Assembly: GCA_035765895.1 (NCBI GenBank)
Contig: DASTWL010000055.1
Span: 1 to 50,886 of the forward strand
Length of the DNA stretch: 50,886 nucleotides
Direction: 5' to 3'
From: Verrucomicrobiia bacterium
GTDB lineage: Bacteria; Verrucomicrobiota; Verrucomicrobiia; Limisphaerales; DSYF01
The stretch's first letter is position 1. The number at the start of each line of letters is the position of its first letter. The translations under genes were made by a program, and so were the position numbers. Shown in pieces: positions 28,225 to 35,610 of the stretch. The notes beneath the pieces were generated by a model. The model was not told the DNA's origin. It saw only the letters and a list, made by a program, of their open reading frames with translations, and did no database searches.

Positions 28225-28297
28225 CGGATCACATACGCAGCGGCGGAGCCTCAGACTGCACCTCCCTGTTTGGAAAGCCGTTTTTCCGCATATCGCT

Positions 28298-28504
28298 GTT
28301 ATCGAATCGTGCTACGACAACGCGCTGATGGAAAGCTTCTGGAGCACCCTCAAGTGCGGCTTGGTCCATCGCACGCACTTTGCCACCCGCGCCCAGGCGC
28401 GGGCGGCGATCTTTGAATGGATTGAAATCTTTTACAACCGGGAGCGGCTCCACAGCGCCCTCGGCTACCAATCCCCTGTGGACTTTGAAACCCAACTAAA
28501 CTAA
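28298..28504 (+). mobile_element. 3' remnant of an IS3-family transposase gene
   Basis: A frame ending at the stop 28504 encodes IESCYDNALMESFWSTLK, then VHRTHFATRAQARAAIFEWI and FYNRERLHSALGYQSPVDFE. This is the C-terminal end of an IS3-type integrase, including the last catalytic glutamate in ALMES. There is no start codon, no N-terminal catalytic domain, no orfA and no recognisable inverted repeats. Only about 68 codons are left. It lies between the DGPF operon and the cupin gene and marks past insertion followed by deletion. Confidence 0.88.
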
Positions 28505-28593
28505 AAACAAACAACCCAATGCCTCATGCATTCACCACCTGTCCACCGAATCGAGGCAAGGCCAGTCTCATCAAGCACGAAAGCACAACCATC

Positions 28594-29058
28594 ATGAAAA
28601 CATTCCAGGGCTACCAACTCATCGCCCCCGACGACCTGCACTGGCGGCCGTCGAACCTGATGCGCATCCCGAACGCGGATTTTCTGGAGCGCACGGGCAG
28701 CGAGAATCTCAGCGCGCGACTTTGGCGGCTGCCGCCGAAAAGCGCCAACACGCTGCACAAGCACATCCGGCAGGAGGAATTTTATTTCGTGCTCGAAGGC
28801 ACGGGCCGCATGCGCGTGGGCGAGGAGACGTTGACGGTTCCCAAACACGGCGGCGTGCTGGTCGGCCCGGATCAGTTGCGACAGGTTTTCAACGACACCG
28901 ACGCGGACGTGCTCTGGCTCATCGTTGGCGCGCCGGAAGAACTGGAATTTCTGCAAGGCTCCAAGTCCACCGACATGGATTTGAAACTCATCTATCCGAC
29001 CGATCCAACGCAACTGCCCAAGGAACTCGCCGGCGTATCATGGCCGCCAAAGGCGTGA
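28594..29058 (+). CDS. Small cupin-domain protein
   Basis: A 154-residue single-domain cupin. The double-stranded beta-helix motifs are LPPKSANTLHKHIRQEEFYFVLEG (motif 1, with H, H, E as metal ligands) and HGGVLVGPDQLRQVFN (motif 2; the usual histidine is not obvious, Q or N in its place). It may bind a metal and a small ligand; no reaction can be named. ATG 28594 is preferred over 28519 because the extra 25 residues lie outside the fold. The start is preceded by AGCACAACCATC, not a Shine-Dalgarno sequence. It lies between the two ECF modules, with the ECF41-type promoter beginning 45 bp after its stop. Confidence 0.85.
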   Translation: MKTFQGYQLIAPDDLHWRPSNLMRIPNADFLERTGSENLSARLWRLPPKSANTLHKHIRQEEFYFVLEGTGRMRVGEETLTVPKHGGVLVGPDQLRQVFNDTDADVLWLIVGAPEELEFLQGSKSTDMDLKLIYPTDPTQLPKELAGVSWPPKA

Positions 29059-29102
29059 GTTTGTCCGCGTTCGTTTCGAACGTCGCAAAAAGAATCCGGT
29101 TT

Positions 29103-29129
29103 TGTCACAGCCGCGGCGGCTGGTTCGTC
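29103..29129 (+). promoter_or_regulatory. Predicted ECF41-dependent promoter of the CMD-sigma operon
   Basis: TGTCACA (29103-29109), a 16-nt spacer, then CGTC (29126-29129). This equals the ECF41 promoter consensus TGTCACA-N16-CGTC as I recall it from published work on Bacillus and Rhodobacter ECF41 proteins. It stands 10 nt before ATG 29140 of the partner gene, so the transcript would be nearly leaderless. The sigma gene would thereby activate its own operon. Confidence 0.82.
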
Positions 29130-29139
29130 TTCCTTGGTG

Positions 29140-29610
29140 ATGAAAACAAATATTGCCAATCTAAACGAACCGCGTCTGAACTATCGCAAAGTGTCGCCGA
29201 CCGTGTTGCAAGCCTTGTGGGGCGTGGAAAAGGCCGTGAACGAAAGCGGGCTGGAAAGTTCCTTGCAGGAACTGGTCAAGCTGCGCGCGTCGCAACTCAA
29301 CGGCTGCGCCTTTTGCATTGATATGCACTATCGCGATGCCCTCAAGGCCGGCGAGGCGGAACAACGCTTGTTTCTGTTGAATGCGTGGGAGGAAGCGCCG
29401 GTTTACACGCCGCGCGAACGGGCGGCGTTGCGCTGGACGGAAGCGCTGACCAAGCTGGCCGGGAATAGTGTCAGCGAGGAACTTTACGAAGCCGTGCGCG
29501 CGGAATTTTCCGAAACCGAACTGGTGAGCCTCACGCTGGCCGTGGTGGCGATCAATAGTTGGAACCGTTTTAGTGTGGGCTTCCGCGTGCCGCCCGGGTT
29601 TACTTTGTGA
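29140..29610 (+). CDS. Carboxymuconolactone decarboxylase-like/AhpD-fold protein (ECF41 partner)
   Basis: A 156-residue all-helical AhpD/CMD-fold protein. The redox-type site GCAFCIDMHYRDALKAGE has cysteines at 56 and 59 and a histidine at 63, as in AhpD-like peroxidase-coupled proteins. It may reduce or scavenge reactive species using a thiol relay. Genes of this family (with oxidoreductases and epimerases, the so-called COE proteins) are the hallmark neighbours and targets of ECF41 sigma factors. ATG 29140 is chosen; in-frame TTG 29134 and GTG 29137 lie inside the predicted transcription start region. Its stop is 4 bp before the sigma start, so the two form an operon. Confidence 0.92.
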   Translation: MKTNIANLNEPRLNYRKVSPTVLQALWGVEKAVNESGLESSLQELVKLRASQLNGCAFCIDMHYRDALKAGEAEQRLFLLNAWEEAPVYTPRERAALRWTEALTKLAGNSVSEELYEAVRAEFSETELVSLTLAVVAINSWNRFSVGFRVPPGFTL

Positions 29611-29614
29611 CGCC

Positions 29615-30481
29615 ATGATCGAATCGTTCAACGCACATCGCGGCCAGTTGTTCGGCATCGCCTATCGGATGCTGGGCAGCGTGGCCGAGGCGGACGACCT
29701 GGTGCAGGAGACGTGGCTGCGCTGGCAGAAGCAGGATTTAGAAAAAGTGTCTTCGCCCAAGGCTTGGTTGATTGCCACGATCACGCGGCTGTGCATTGAT
29801 CAACTGCGGTCCGCGCGGCGCCAGCGCGAGGAATATTACGGCGTCTGGCTGCCGGAACCGCTGGTGGAAAACGCGCCCGCGTCGCCGGAAAATTCGGCGA
29901 TGATTGCGGAGTCGTTGACGATGGCGTTCATGCTGTTGCTCGAAACGCTCGACCCGGTGGAACGCGCGGTCTTCGTGCTACGCGAGGCATTTGATTACGA
30001 TTACGCGGACATCGCCGCCATCGTGGGCAAGAGCGAAGCGAACTGCCGCCAGATCGTGCGGCGCTCCAAACTGCAACTGGCCACGCCGCCCGTGGCGACC
30101 GCTCCGAGCGAGTGCGCGCGGCGCGTGGTGGAGAAATTCATGGCCGCCGCGGCGGGCGGCGAAGTGCGTGACTTGCTGGCTTTGCTGACCGCGGATGCGA
30201 CGCTGTATTCCGACGGCGGCGGACGCGTTTCTGCGGCGGGTCGGCCGATTCACAGCGCGGATCACATCAGCCGGTTTTTCGTCGGCATTCGCGATCGTCA
30301 GCCGGCGGATGTGGCGTTGCGCTTCGTGGCCATCAATGGCCGGCCGGGCGTGTTGATGAGCAGCGGCGGACACATTTTCAACGCGGTTTCGTTCGACTTG
30401 GACGACGAACGGGTTCGCGCTATTTACATCGTGCGCAATCCGGAAAAGTTGAAACATCTGCCGCCCGTGGCGAACAACTGA
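29615..30481 (+). CDS. ECF41-type sigma factor (SigJ-like) with SnoaL-like C-terminal domain
   Basis: A 288-residue protein. Sigma-2 is at about 5-70 (FGIAYRMLGSVAEADDLVQE) and sigma-4 at about 105-155 (LREAFDYDYADIAAIVGKSE). A SnoaL/NTF2-like domain of about 120 residues follows. The three ECF41 signature motifs are all present: WLPEP at 78-82 in the linker, DGGGR at 200-204, and NPEKL near 274 (usually NPDKL). In this group the fused tail replaces an anti-sigma factor and both supports and restrains activity. ATG 29615 fits the family start. It lies between the CMD gene and the ICL/PEPM gene with 4 and 3 bp gaps. Confidence 0.95.
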   Translation: MIESFNAHRGQLFGIAYRMLGSVAEADDLVQETWLRWQKQDLEKVSSPKAWLIATITRLCIDQLRSARRQREEYYGVWLPEPLVENAPASPENSAMIAESLTMAFMLLLETLDPVERAVFVLREAFDYDYADIAAIVGKSEANCRQIVRRSKLQLATPPVATAPSECARRVVEKFMAAAAGGEVRDLLALLTADATLYSDGGGRVSAAGRPIHSADHISRFFVGIRDRQPADVALRFVAINGRPGVLMSSGGHIFNAVSFDLDDERVRAIYIVRNPEKLKHLPPVANN

Positions 30482-30484
30482 TTT

Positions 30485-31303
30485 ATGAACCAGAACGAAA
30501 AAGCGGCACGCTTTCAAGCGTTGCATCAAAGCGGGGAAGTTCTGTTATTTCCCAATCTTTGGGACGGTGGTTCGGCGCGCATGCTGGAACAACTCGGCTT
30601 TCAGGCGCTCGCCACGTCCAGCGGCGCGTGCGCGGCCACGCTCGGCCGACGCGACGGAAAAATCTCCCGTGCCGAAGCGCTGGCGCACTGCCGGCAGATT
30701 GTCGCGGCAACGAATCTGCCGGTCGCGGCGGATTTGGAAAATGGATTTGCGCACGATCCGGCTAGCGTGGCGGAAACCATACGGCTGGCGGCGGAAGTGG
30801 GATTGGTGGGCGGTTCGATTGAAGATTCCAGCGGCGACCAGAACCAGCCGCAATACGATTTGAGCCTGGCTGTGGAACGCATCGTCGCCGCCGTGGAGGC
30901 AGCGAAAGCGTTGCCGTTCAAATTCACGCTCACGGCGCGCGCGGAAAATTTCTTCCGCGGCAAACCGGATTTGTCCGACACCATCCAACGGCTCACAGCC
31001 TACGAGCGGGCCGGCGCGGATGTGCTGTTCGCCCCGGCGTTGCCGGATCTGGCGGCGGTGCGCGAATTGTGTTCCGCCGTGCGGAAGCCGGTGAATTTCA
31101 TGGTGGGCATCAAGGGGAAATCTTTCACGGTCGCGGAACTCACAGCGGCAGGCGTCAAGCGCATCAGTTTCGCGAGTTCGTTGTATCGAACGGCGATGAC
31201 GGGTTTGTTGAACGCGGCCCGGGAAATTAAAACTACCGGCACGTTTGGCTACCTGGAAAACACGCTGACCACACCGCAGTTGAACGAGTTTTTGCGGTCC
31301 TAG
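30485..31303 (+). CDS. Isocitrate lyase/PEP mutase superfamily protein
   Basis: A 272-residue TIM-barrel protein of the ICL/PEPM group. It has FPNLWDGGSARMLEQLGFQA, the metal-binding aspartate region LPVAADLENGF, GLVGGSIEDSSG and FTLTARAENFF. It lacks the KKCGH loop of true isocitrate lyases. It belongs to the short group that includes 2-methylisocitrate-lyase-like and oxaloacetate-decarboxylase-like enzymes acting on C-C or C-P bonds of small 2-oxo acids. It starts 3 bp after the ECF41 sigma stop, so it should be the third gene of that operon. Such a partner is not among the classic ECF41 neighbours I recall. Confidence 0.9.
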   Translation: MNQNEKAARFQALHQSGEVLLFPNLWDGGSARMLEQLGFQALATSSGACAATLGRRDGKISRAEALAHCRQIVAATNLPVAADLENGFAHDPASVAETIRLAAEVGLVGGSIEDSSGDQNQPQYDLSLAVERIVAAVEAAKALPFKFTLTARAENFFRGKPDLSDTIQRLTAYERAGADVLFAPALPDLAAVRELCSAVRKPVNFMVGIKGKSFTVAELTAAGVKRISFASSLYRTAMTGLLNAAREIKTTGTFGYLENTLTTPQLNEFLRS

Positions 31304-31521
31304 TCATTCCGGCAAGAGCGGTTCCGGCTCCATTGAGGCAGTGAACCGCCGCCGCTTTGGGCGCTGGCGTTCATTCCCCGAACGGGGTGCAGGCGGCTTG
31401 TGTTCAAGCACCGCATCATCCACTCTGCGGACAGCAAATGGCACCGAACTGGGATGGCTTCACCGGTGTCGGCGGAGTCATTCACACGGGCCGCCAAACG
31501 GGCAGGCAAAAATAATCGGCC
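31304..31521. other. 218-bp gap, no feature recognised
   Basis: No coding frame resembles a known protein, and no TGTC-N19-CGWC site or strong terminator hairpin is visible. It separates the ECF41 operon from the GNAT gene, which probably has its own promoter here. Confidence 0.35.
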
Positions 31522-32481
31522 ATGCAAAACCTGAAGGACGACAAATCAGCGCCGGTTGCGGTGCGCCCACTCCGCGAGGCGGACCTGACGGAGGCGAGGC
31601 TCATTTTCCATCTTGCGTTCGGCACATTTTTGGGGCTTTCGGAGCCGATGCGGTTTTGCGCAGGGCGGGACTTTTTCCGTGGCCGCTACTTTGCGAATCC
31701 AGAAGGGTTCCTGGGTGCGGAGGCACATGGCATGCTGATCGGATCGAATATTGCGAGCCATTGGGGCAGCGTCGGTTTTTTGGGACCGCTGGCCATCCAC
31801 CCGGATTTTTGGGATCGTGGCGTCGCCCGGAAGTTGCTGGAACCGACGGTGCAGCTCTTCGATAGATGGCACACGCGGCACGCCGGTTTGTTTACATTTC
31901 CGCACAGCACCAAGCACGTGCATCTCTACCAGAAATTCGGATTCGCCCCACGCTTTCTCACGGCGGTGATGTCCAAGACAGTCCGGCCGCCGGCGTCATC
32001 CTTGGATGGCGAGCTTTACTACTCCGGATTGACGCCCGCCCGGCAGTCCGAATGCCTGAAGGCATCCCTCGAATTGTCGGATGCGATATATGAGGGGCTG
32101 GACCTGCGAGGGGAAATTCGTGCGGTCGCGGAACAAAAATTGGGTGAAGTCATCTTTCTCTGGAACGGTTCCCAGCTGATGGCGTTTGCCATTTGCCATT
32201 GCGGCGCCGAAACGGAAGCGGGCGAGCTGACGTGTTACGTGAAGTTTGGCGCCGCACGCCACGCTAAGGGACTTGAGCAGTTGCTTTCCGCCTGTGAGGC
32301 GCTCGCGGTCCGTCGCGGCCTGACGCGCATCGAGGCCGGCGTAAGCACGGCGCGTGAGGAAGCCTATCGTCGGATGCAGGCCCGGGGCTTTCGCACAGAC
32401 GTCCTTGGTGTGGCGATGCACCGGCCCAACGAAGCGGGCTATAGTCGCCCAGAGGCTTTCGTTCTGGACGATTGGCGGTAG
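31522..32481 (+). CDS. Protein with two GNAT acetyltransferase domains
   Basis: A 319-residue protein. The N-terminal GNAT (about 10-160) has VGFLGPLAIHPDFWDRGVAR, matching motif A where acetyl-CoA binds, then LYQKFGFAPRF. The C-terminal half (about 170-305) is a second, more divergent GNAT (GLEQLLSACEALAVRRGLTR, YRRMQARGFRTDVLGVAM). Double-GNAT proteins acetylate amines on small molecules or proteins; the acceptor is unknown. It stands alone, converging on the broken oxidoreductase gene 18 bp beyond its stop. Confidence 0.87.
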   Translation: MQNLKDDKSAPVAVRPLREADLTEARLIFHLAFGTFLGLSEPMRFCAGRDFFRGRYFANPEGFLGAEAHGMLIGSNIASHWGSVGFLGPLAIHPDFWDRGVARKLLEPTVQLFDRWHTRHAGLFTFPHSTKHVHLYQKFGFAPRFLTAVMSKTVRPPASSLDGELYYSGLTPARQSECLKASLELSDAIYEGLDLRGEIRAVAEQKLGEVIFLWNGSQLMAFAICHCGAETEAGELTCYVKFGAARHAKGLEQLLSACEALAVRRGLTRIEAGVSTAREEAYRRMQARGFRTDVLGVAMHRPNEAGYSRPEAFVLDDWR

Positions 32482-32499
32482 GCATGTCGGAGGGCTGGT

Positions 32500-33893
32500 T
32501 TAGTATTCAGCATCACGCTTCACGCCCGGTTCAGGAGCAGGATACCGGCCGTCAGCGTCGGCCAACAGTGGTGCGGGATAATCCATCTGCAACTTGTCCA
32601 CCGAGGGGGCATATTCGCGGTCCGAGGCGAGAAGGCTTTCCAACGTTGTTTCCTGGCCCGTGTGCGCGGCTATGCGTCCCAAGGAACTGACCGCACTGGC
32701 ATAAACGCCACGCTCGACTTCGTTGTAAGGCCGGTCGTTCCGAATGCTGTCAACCAGGTCATTCCATTCGTTCAAATACGGATTGTCTTCTCCGGGCGGC
32801 GTTTTGGATTCTCATATCAACTTGGCGCGATCCGGCATCAGGCCGCTGAACAGGCTGGAAGGCTGTCCGCAGTCGCCGGAACTGGAAATGATCGCGTTGC
32901 CCTTGGTTCCCTGCGCGTAGCTGGAGTAGATCTGCTTGCAGCCATTGATGCAGCGGTCATCCATGATCAGCCTGGCCCCATCGGCGAAGGTGTATTCCAC
33001 CGAGTAAACATCAAAATTCTGGTCCACGTAAGGAGCGCCTTCGGGACTGATGCGATAATTCCGTGCGCCCAGGCCTTGCGCTTTGACCGGCCACGCGTTT
33101 TTCATCCAGCAGCAGTGGTCAAGGTGGTGGATGTAAAAAATCATTGAAACATCCGCCGCTGGCCCAGATGAAACTGTGGAAGCGCTGAATCTGCCAGAGC
33201 AACTCACTGGGGGCGCCGGGCCAAAGGGTCGAAAATGCCGTGCCCCCGGTCCGTGCATGCGATAACCGCGCAGCAGGGTCACCTCGCCGATCTCCCCGTC
33301 GGCAATGCGCTGGGCGAGTTCCTGCATGGGCCGGTTGTGCCGCGACATCAATCCCACGCCGACCTTCAGATTCTTTCCCGCCGCCGCCTTGCCCAGAGCA
33401 AGCATGCGGCGCGACGTGGGCCCATCAGCCGTCAATGGCTTTTCCATAAAGACATGCAGCCCCTTTTGGATGGCGTAGCCGAAGTGAACCCAACGGAAGG
33501 CCAGCGGCGTGGTGAAGATGGCAATGTCTCCCGGTCGGAGGCAGTCCATCGCCTTTTGGCAGGCATCAAACCCGATGAACTTGCGTTCTTCCGGCACATC
33601 CACCCGGCCAGCGACGGAATGGCCTTTCAACGCATTGTAGGAGCTGTCGAGGTGATTCCGAAAAACATCCGCCATGGCCACAAGTTTCAGGGGGCCATTC
33701 TTAACGGACAGCGCGTCGATGGCGGCACCCGTGCCACGGCCGCCGCAACCGATCAAGGCAACGCGCAGTGTGTTGTCCTCGACGGCATGAACGCTGGGAA
33801 TGACAACTCCCACCAGCGCTGAGGCGGCCGTGAACCGCCCGTGCTTTTCAAAAACTCCCGGCGGGAAGTGACCTGTTTGGTTGGTGTATTCAT
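32500..33893 (-). pseudogene. Tat-exported Gfo/Idh/MocA oxidoreductase, broken by three frameshifts and a stop
   Basis: Read from ATG 33893 the pieces form one protein of about 460 residues: a Tat signal (TSRREFLKSTG), a Rossmann part (LRVALIGCGGRGTGAAIDAL, HVFMEKPLT), the substrate domain (FYIHHLDHCCWMKNAW, VDQNFDVYSVEYTFADGAR) and the end MNEWNDLVDSIRNDRPYNEV to the stop at 32500. Lesions: a one-base loss near 33845 (after STG, before FTAASAL); a lost G in a G run near 33242; an extra T in a T run near 33137, so that FSTLWPG to SGGCFND is read only in another frame; and TGA at 32814-32812 where relatives have Trp. Function would be NAD(P)-dependent sugar oxidation or rearrangement outside the cytoplasm. 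Confidence 0.85.
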
Positions 33894-34458
33894 GGGCGAT
33901 TGGTGTAGGTCAGCATCGGCACGCGGCGGCATGTCTTTCTGAAGCGGGCGAGAAATTGTGTCCCGCCAAAGACAAACGCGGATCTGCTGCCGAGAAGTAG
34001 CTGCACAGGCACATGCCAGTCAGTTTCGGCGGGATCATCAGCGCGGAACCTCTCTCATTCTGCGAGGCCAAACAAGCGGAAAGGCGCCTTCGCTGATTGC
34101 CTTCGGGTGAACCGACGCAGGCCGCGCATTTGCAGCAGCCGCTTCAGCCAACGTTCGCCAAGCGGGGGAGAAGCTGCGGCTGACCAGGCGTGCTTTGCAG
34201 CCTGAAACCGTTCCTTGAAACCAGCCAGAGCGTCAATGTCTTCGCCGGTTGTTGAAGGCGCAAGACCGCCAAACGCGCAGGCCGGTGGGCCAAACGGGAG
34301 GCGGTCTTGGGAGCGCCACCGTCATCGTCGGCTTGGCTTGGGCGAACGGGCGCGCCAGAAATGCGATTCGCCAAAGCCGGCCGTTAGATCGGCGCTCCAC
34401 AGCCCGCCTTTTCAGGGGCTGCGCCCCATGCGCCACGTGCGGGGCCGGCTTGTAGTCG
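33894..34458. other. 565-bp noncoding region with tandem hairpins
   Basis: No credible protein. The first 350 bp show nothing I recognise. The stretch 34257-34378 holds two large inverted repeats (listed separately). The last 80 bp lead up to the AHSA1 stop codon. Confidence 0.5.
34257..34378. repeat. Tandem inverted-repeat element
   Basis: First hairpin: AAGACCGCC (34262-34270) pairs with GGCGGTCTT (34300-34308), extended outward by GGCGC/GCGCC with a small bulge, and with GGCC/GGCC inside the loop. Second hairpin: GGCTTGGGCGAA (34335-34346) pairs with TTCGCCAAAGCC (34367-34378) with one mismatch. It may be a dispersed repeat unit, a structured RNA or a terminator array for the AHSA1 gene (minus strand, stop at 34459). 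Confidence 0.5.
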
Positions 34459-34920
34459 CTATGGCTGATCGGGAATTTCCGCCTCGACCAGTTTCGCCAA
34501 CAGCGTCAATGATTCCTGCCAGCCGAGATAGCAGGCTTCGGCGGGAATCATTGGCGGGATGCCTTCCTGCGTGATGTTCACTTCCGTGCCGCAGAAGACC
34601 TGTTTGAGCGAAACGGTTGTCACCATTTCGCCCGGCAAATTGGGATCGTCGAACCGGTCGGTGTAGCGGAGCAGTTCGTCCGGTTTGAGTTCAAGATACG
34701 TGCCGCCAAAAGAATGGCTCTTCCGGGTCGTAAAATTGGTAAACGACATCTTGAACGTTCCACCGATCCTGGCGTCCAGATGATGCACCTTCCCGGTGAA
34801 TCCGTTTGGCGGAAGCCACTTGGTCATTGCGTCTGCATCGAGAAACGCACGGTAAATCCGCTCCGGCGTTGCGCGGAGCACCCGGTGAAGTCGCACGGTG
34901 TTGGTATTGCTGGTGTTCAT
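34459..34920 (-). CDS. AHSA1/SRPBCC-family ligand-binding protein
   Basis: A 153-residue START/Bet v1-fold protein. It has TVRLHRVLRATPERIYRAFL at the start, AMTKWLPPNGFTGKVHHLDA, IGGTFKMSFTNF and the closing GWQESLTLLAKLVEAEIP, typical of the AHSA1 (activator of Hsp90 ATPase homologue 1-like) family. Such proteins bind hydrophobic ligands and are frequent members of ECF/DGPF regulons. ATG 34920 (MNTSNTNTV) is preferred; an in-frame ATG at 34947 would add nine residues and sits 6 nt after a predicted ECF promoter. It diverges from the DUF5069 gene across 121 bp. Confidence 0.9.
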   Translation of the reverse strand: MNTSNTNTVRLHRVLRATPERIYRAFLDADAMTKWLPPNGFTGKVHHLDARIGGTFKMSFTNFTTRKSHSFGGTYLELKPDELLRYTDRFDDPNLPGEMVTTVSLKQVFCGTEVNITQEGIPPMIPAEACYLGWQESLTLLAKLVEAEIPDQP

Positions 34921-34953
34921 GGTTTGAGGATGTGTTTGTCGTTTCATATCTTC

Positions 34954-34980
34954 GACGAACCACCCGGTCGCGTCAGGACA
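34954..34980 (-). promoter_or_regulatory. Predicted ECF41/ECF42-type promoter of the AHSA1 gene
   Basis: On the minus strand TGTC (34980-34977) is followed by 19 nt and CGTC (34957-34954). The spacing equals that of the two ECF sites at 27237 and 29103. The bases after TGTC (CTG) match neither TGTCACA nor TGTCGA, so it is unclear which sigma factor would read it. CGTC ends 34 nt before ATG 34920. Confidence 0.55.
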
Positions 34981-35041
34981 ATTATCGCAAAGAATTTCCG
35001 CACCACTTGCGCGCAGGATTCGCCGGTGGTCTATTCTGCGG

Positions 35042-35503
35042 ATGCCACAACCGTATCCAACTATTATCCCGGGTCTGCGCAGCCCGTCTGAACAAATCCA
35101 AGGCCTCGTCTGGTTTGGCCGCATGCTGGACAAAATCCGGCTCGCCGCGGCAGGGAAACTGCCCGAAGACTGGCAGCCGGCGCGCGGCACGAACATGAGC
35201 GGCAGCTTCGATGCGCGCTGCTGTCGCTTTCTGAAAATCGATTACGCGGCGCTTGAGGCCGAAGCGCTCAAGGGCGACAAGACTGACGAACAATTGCTGG
35301 AGTGGGCCTTTCAACACGGCCGCCGGCCCGGCGAGGAGGAGATGGAAATCTGGAATGCCTTCATGACCAAGCGCGGCTGGCGTGATGCCGGCACCCAGCG
35401 GCTGAACGAACGGCTCGCGGAGATCGGACTGCCGCCCGGCGCGGTGCAGACGATGTTCGAATTTATCGATCTGGACGAGGGGCGGCTGAAACCCGAACGT
35501 TAA
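35042..35503 (+). CDS. DUF5069 family protein
   Basis: A 153-residue protein. It contains PGLRSPSEQIQGLVWFGRML followed by DKIRLAAAGKLPEDW, the family signature. Conserved acidic and aromatic residues follow (LLEWAFQHGRRPGEEEMEIW). DUF5069 is a small soluble family found mainly in Verrucomicrobiota, Planctomycetota and relatives, with no known function. No signal peptide or membrane segment is seen. It diverges from the AHSA1 gene and precedes the HTH_42 gene by about 107 bp. Confidence 0.85.
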   Translation: MPQPYPTIIPGLRSPSEQIQGLVWFGRMLDKIRLAAAGKLPEDWQPARGTNMSGSFDARCCRFLKIDYAALEAEALKGDKTDEQLLEWAFQHGRRPGEEEMEIWNAFMTKRGWRDAGTQRLNERLAEIGLPPGAVQTMFEFIDLDEGRLKPER

Positions 35504-35610
35504 TTCCACGGCATGCCGGTTTCCGCACTCCTTACCTTCAACGCATGTGACGCCGCGCGAAATCTTGCGGCGCTGGCAGAATCACTCTGGCCAGGCTGCG
35601 GCAAGCCTCA

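Noticed and set aside
28536-28565. TGTC upstream of the cupin gene as a possible ECF promoter
   Set aside because: At the required N19 distance the sequence reads CAGT, not CGWC.
29062-29084. Second TGTC...CGTC pair upstream of the CMD gene
   Set aside because: The spacer is 15 nt, not 19, so it does not fit the ECF spacing shared by the other sites.
32812-32814. TGA as a recoded sense codon (Trp or selenocysteine)
   Set aside because: TGA ends many genes in the window, the position is Trp in relatives, and the same gene has three other lesions, so decay or error is simpler.
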